Positions 60,231 through 61,861 of a DNA stretch of 61,861 nt are shown in pieces (the stretch's first letter is position 1; each line of letters opens with the position of its first letter). The notes beneath the pieces are model-generated. The model searched no databases. It worked only from the letters and a program-made list of their open reading frames with translations, and had not been told where the DNA came from. Origin of the DNA: Acidobacteriota bacterium (GTDB lineage: Bacteria > Acidobacteriota > Vicinamibacteria > Vicinamibacterales > CAVVIG01); NCBI GenBank assembly GCA_003222395.1, contig QHWB01000065.1:1-61861 (forward strand), given 5' to 3'. Made by a program: the position numbers and the translations under genes.

Positions 60231-61424
60231 TCATGGGGGCGGACACGTTGGTCCGCCCCTACGTGTCTGAACGACGTCTCGATAGATCCGCACCGCTCTC
60301 TTCCCTATCACCTCCCACGTCAATTCGCGCTGGAAATGATCCATTACGCGCTGCCGCGCTCCTGACAGATCGCGCGAACCGACGTCGCCGAGTGCACGCG
60401 CGCACGCCGACGCATCTCCTGGCGTCCACAGCGCGCCAACGGCCGTTCCAGTGATCGCCCGAAATGCTGGAATGTCGGTGACGACCGGAATCGCGCCGCA
60501 GGCGATCGCTTCCATGAGCGCGTAGCCGCTTCCTTCGTGATGGCTGCCGACGACGAAGATGTCGGCGGCGCTGAAGAAGGCGGCCATGCGATCGTGCGGA
60601 ACCGCGCCGACCAGGCGCACGCGATCCTTCAGAAGAGGAGACGACTGGATGCGCGCCTTGACCGCTGCAAGCAGTTCCTCCTCCTGATAGACCATCGTCA
60701 GCGTCGCCAAGGGAACATCATTTTTCACTGCGCCCGGGGCCCCACCCCCGGGCGCTCTCACTCGCGCGTTGCGCTCGCTCGGGCTCAAGGCTGTCTCGAA
60801 CGCGTCGACGACCGTCAGCGGGTCCTTGTTCATGTTCAAACGTCCGACCCAGAGCACGGCCGGCGCGCCGGTGACGCCGCTTTGCGATCGTGCGTCGCCG
60901 CGCGGCAACGGCGCGATCGTCGTGCTCGCCTCCATCACGTCGTGCACCGATTGTGTCGGCCGGATCAGCCGCGCACGATGCCAGGGCTCTGCCTGTTCCA
61001 GGGTGGTGAACAGGAACGCGTCAATCGATCGCATCAGCGAACGGCGGACGGCATTCTTCGCGGTCGTGGCGGCGCCGGGATCGCCGGACGCATGATCCTG
61101 GACGACCAACGCCGAGGACGCCTGCAGCGGACGCCGCATCAGCCATGTACGCATCGGAAACCCGAGACCGTTCACGTGAACGACATCGGGCTCGAAGCGC
61201 GCGGCCGCGCGGGCGAGCGTCAGGAAATCGGCGAAGACGTATCGCACGCCGTCGCGCGTGACATTCGCTGACGAGTGGAACTGCTGCAGCGTCAGCACCT
61301 CGACGTCCGGCGCCGCGTTCGCGATCGCGCGACTCCATCCGGTCAAAGTCGCGTAACGGTCGAGCAGCGCCTCGGGATCGCGCAGCCGCGTGTCGAACGC
61401 GTAGTTCACCTGAGCCACTCGCAT
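60231..61424 (-). CDS. Glycosyltransferase family 4-like protein with repeat-encoded insert
   Basis: The protein has 397 residues. The N-terminal GT-B domain (MRVAQVNYAFDTRLRDPEAL; DVVHVNGLG) and C-terminal domain (VLWVGRLNMNKDPLTVVDAFE; RVRLVGAVPHDRMAAFFSAADIFVVGSHHEGSGYALMEAIACGAIPVV, with the nucleotide-sugar Glu) are typical. About residues 208-231 (SPSERNARVRAPGGGAPGA) are encoded by a family-2 GC-rich repeat, between the conserved FE and LTMVYQ strands. The last eleven residues (TRRGGPTCPPP) come from a terminator-like palindrome. The acceptor is unknown. ATG 61424 is 45 bp from the divergent quinoprotein start. Confidence 0.85.
   Translation of the reverse strand: MRVAQVNYAFDTRLRDPEALLDRYATLTGWSRAIANAAPDVEVLTLQQFHSSANVTRDGVRYVFADFLTLARAAARFEPDVVHVNGLGFPMRTWLMRRPLQASSALVVQDHASGDPGAATTAKNAVRRSLMRSIDAFLFTTLEQAEPWHRARLIRPTQSVHDVMEASTTIAPLPRGDARSQSGVTGAPAVLWVGRLNMNKDPLTVVDAFETALSPSERNARVRAPGGGAPGAVKNDVPLATLTMVYQEEELLAAVKARIQSSPLLKDRVRLVGAVPHDRMAAFFSAADIFVVGSHHEGSGYALMEAIACGAIPVVTDIPAFRAITGTAVGALWTPGDASACARALGDVGSRDLSGARQRVMDHFQRELTWEVIGKRAVRIYRDVVQTRRGGPTCPPP
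60236..60259. terminator. Palindrome GGGGCGGAC-N6-GTCCGCCCC at convergent gene ends
   Basis: A perfect 9-bp stem with a 6-nt loop lies 31 bp after the quinoprotein stop and inside the last codons of the convergent glycosyltransferase. It is probably a shared terminator and also coding. Confidence 0.55.
60731..60802 (+). repeat. GC-rich interspersed repeat family 2, copy C inside a gene
   Basis: GCCCGGGGCCCCACCCCCGG, then CGCTCGCTCGGGCTCAAGG and CTGTC, matches copies A and B (shared GGGGCCCCACCCC and GGCTCAAGGCTGTC). Here it lies inside the glycosyltransferase reading frame (minus strand) without disrupting it. Confidence 0.7.
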
Positions 61425-61469
61425 TGGCGGTATAGTGTCCGCGCTATTTCTACAACGCGGCAGCGCATC

Positions 61470-61861
61470 ATGGAACGCACCGTTTTCGGACTCGCGGCGG
61501 CAGTCGCGTCGCTTGCGGTGCTCGCCACGCTTGATGGACCCATCGCGGGCCAGGGCTACGCGCCGAGCACGAAGAACGGCGACTGGACACACTACACCGC
61601 CGACGTCCGCGGCACGAAATACTCGCCGCTCGATCAAGTCACCGCGGCCAATTTCAATCAGCTCGAGGTCGCGTGGCGGTTCAAGACCAGCAACCTCGGC
61701 ACGCGTCCCGAGTACAAACTCGAAGGCACGCCGCTCGCCATCCGAGGCACGCTGTACACGACGGCCGGCACGCGGCGATCGGTGATCGCGCTCGACGGGA
61801 AGACCGGCGAGTTGATGTGGACGCACAGTTATCGCGAAGGCAACCGCGCCGCGATCGCGCC
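61470..61861 (+). CDS. PQQ-type quinoprotein propeller, N-terminal part only
   Basis: The frame starts at the ATG at 61470 (MERTVFGLAAAVASLAVLAT, signal peptide) and runs off the right edge after 130 codons. It reads STKNGDWTHYTADVRGTKY and SPLDQVTAANFNQLEVAW, closely matching the quinoprotein at 58016 (STKNGEWAYYTADVKGTRY and SPLDQINATNFNQLEVAW). It is a tandem paralogue with the same predicted periplasmic oxidoreductase role. TATAGT lies at about 61431, between it and the divergent glycosyltransferase. Confidence 0.88.
   Translation, partial: MERTVFGLAAAVASLAVLATLDGPIAGQGYAPSTKNGDWTHYTADVRGTKYSPLDQVTAANFNQLEVAWRFKTSNLGTRPEYKLEGTPLAIRGTLYTTAGTRRSVIALDGKTGELMWTHSYREGNRAAIA

Overview
Organism. 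The window is GC-rich, densely coded and bacterial. Its gene content points to Acidobacteriota, most likely class Vicinamibacteria. Evidence: a VWFA-related acidobacterial-type exported protein, an ADOP/MacB-type permease, large TonB-dependent receptors with an N-terminal carboxypeptidase-regulatory-like domain, a sortilin-type (VPS10) propeller protein, quinoprotein propellers, and a secreted 'WLKYPTAGVPKT' family protein. No phage, plasmid, rRNA or CRISPR locus was seen. The only RNA gene found is a tRNA-Leu(CAA).

Layout. 1-4.3 kb: end of a TPR protein, then a small operon (ketosynthase, FAD oxidoreductase, ICMT-type methyltransferase) divergent from a second ICMT/NnrU-like protein. 4.4-11.1 kb: a zinc-ribbon protein, a VPS10-type propeller whose signal peptide contains an in-frame TGA, and a TonB-dependent receptor. 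11.2-16.1 kb: lon, a glycosyltransferase-like gene and a Tat-exported M24 peptidase. 16.1-21.2 kb: a secreted family of unknown function, a PmtA-like methyltransferase, bifunctional homocysteine methyltransferase/MTHFR, a metallophosphoesterase and a lone nuoI. 21.3-26.3 kb: LytS/LytTR two-component pair, lepB, a CDF transporter and a RibD-C reductase. 26.3-33.2 kb: glutaminyl cyclase, a LuxR-type regulator, moaC, rex, an OPT transporter and an exported protein. 33.2-41.9 kb: VWA protein, plsC, carD, PpiC-type lipoprotein, tRNA-Leu, a DUF4097-like protein and the purA operon. 42.2-48.0 kb: a GspE/PilB ATPase, a PHP protein, a membrane protein and an ADOP permease. 48.2-61.9 kb: two convergent TonB-receptor paralogues (one frameshifted) and a run of exported propeller and quinoprotein genes with a matrixin-like protease and a glycosyltransferase.

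Main unusual signal. The spacers hold several families of short palindromic or degenerate tandem repeats, and many of these run into genes without breaking the reading frame. One family (core CTGAAAGGCTCGCGCTAC) occurs at four loci; at lepB it has expanded to nine 39-bp units that stay open in the lepB frame. A GC-rich family of about 130 bp occurs three times, once inside a glycosyltransferase. A GGTCCGACACGTGTCGGACC palindrome sits in-frame in the FAD oxidoreductase. GGGATTTGGGATTCGG repeats form the N-termini of the CDF transporter and an exported protein. Other repeats supply stop codons or C-terminal tails. This resembles the coding palindromic elements of Rickettsia, but with several unrelated families at once. 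A second signal is a set of -10-like hexamers only 6-10 nt before start codons that lack a Shine-Dalgarno sequence, which suggests leaderless transcription. A third is a set of probably damaged genes: an in-frame TGA in the VPS10 signal peptide, a deletion of about 89 nt in a TonB receptor, and a likely lost start codon in an ICMT gene. Any of these three could also be an assembly error.
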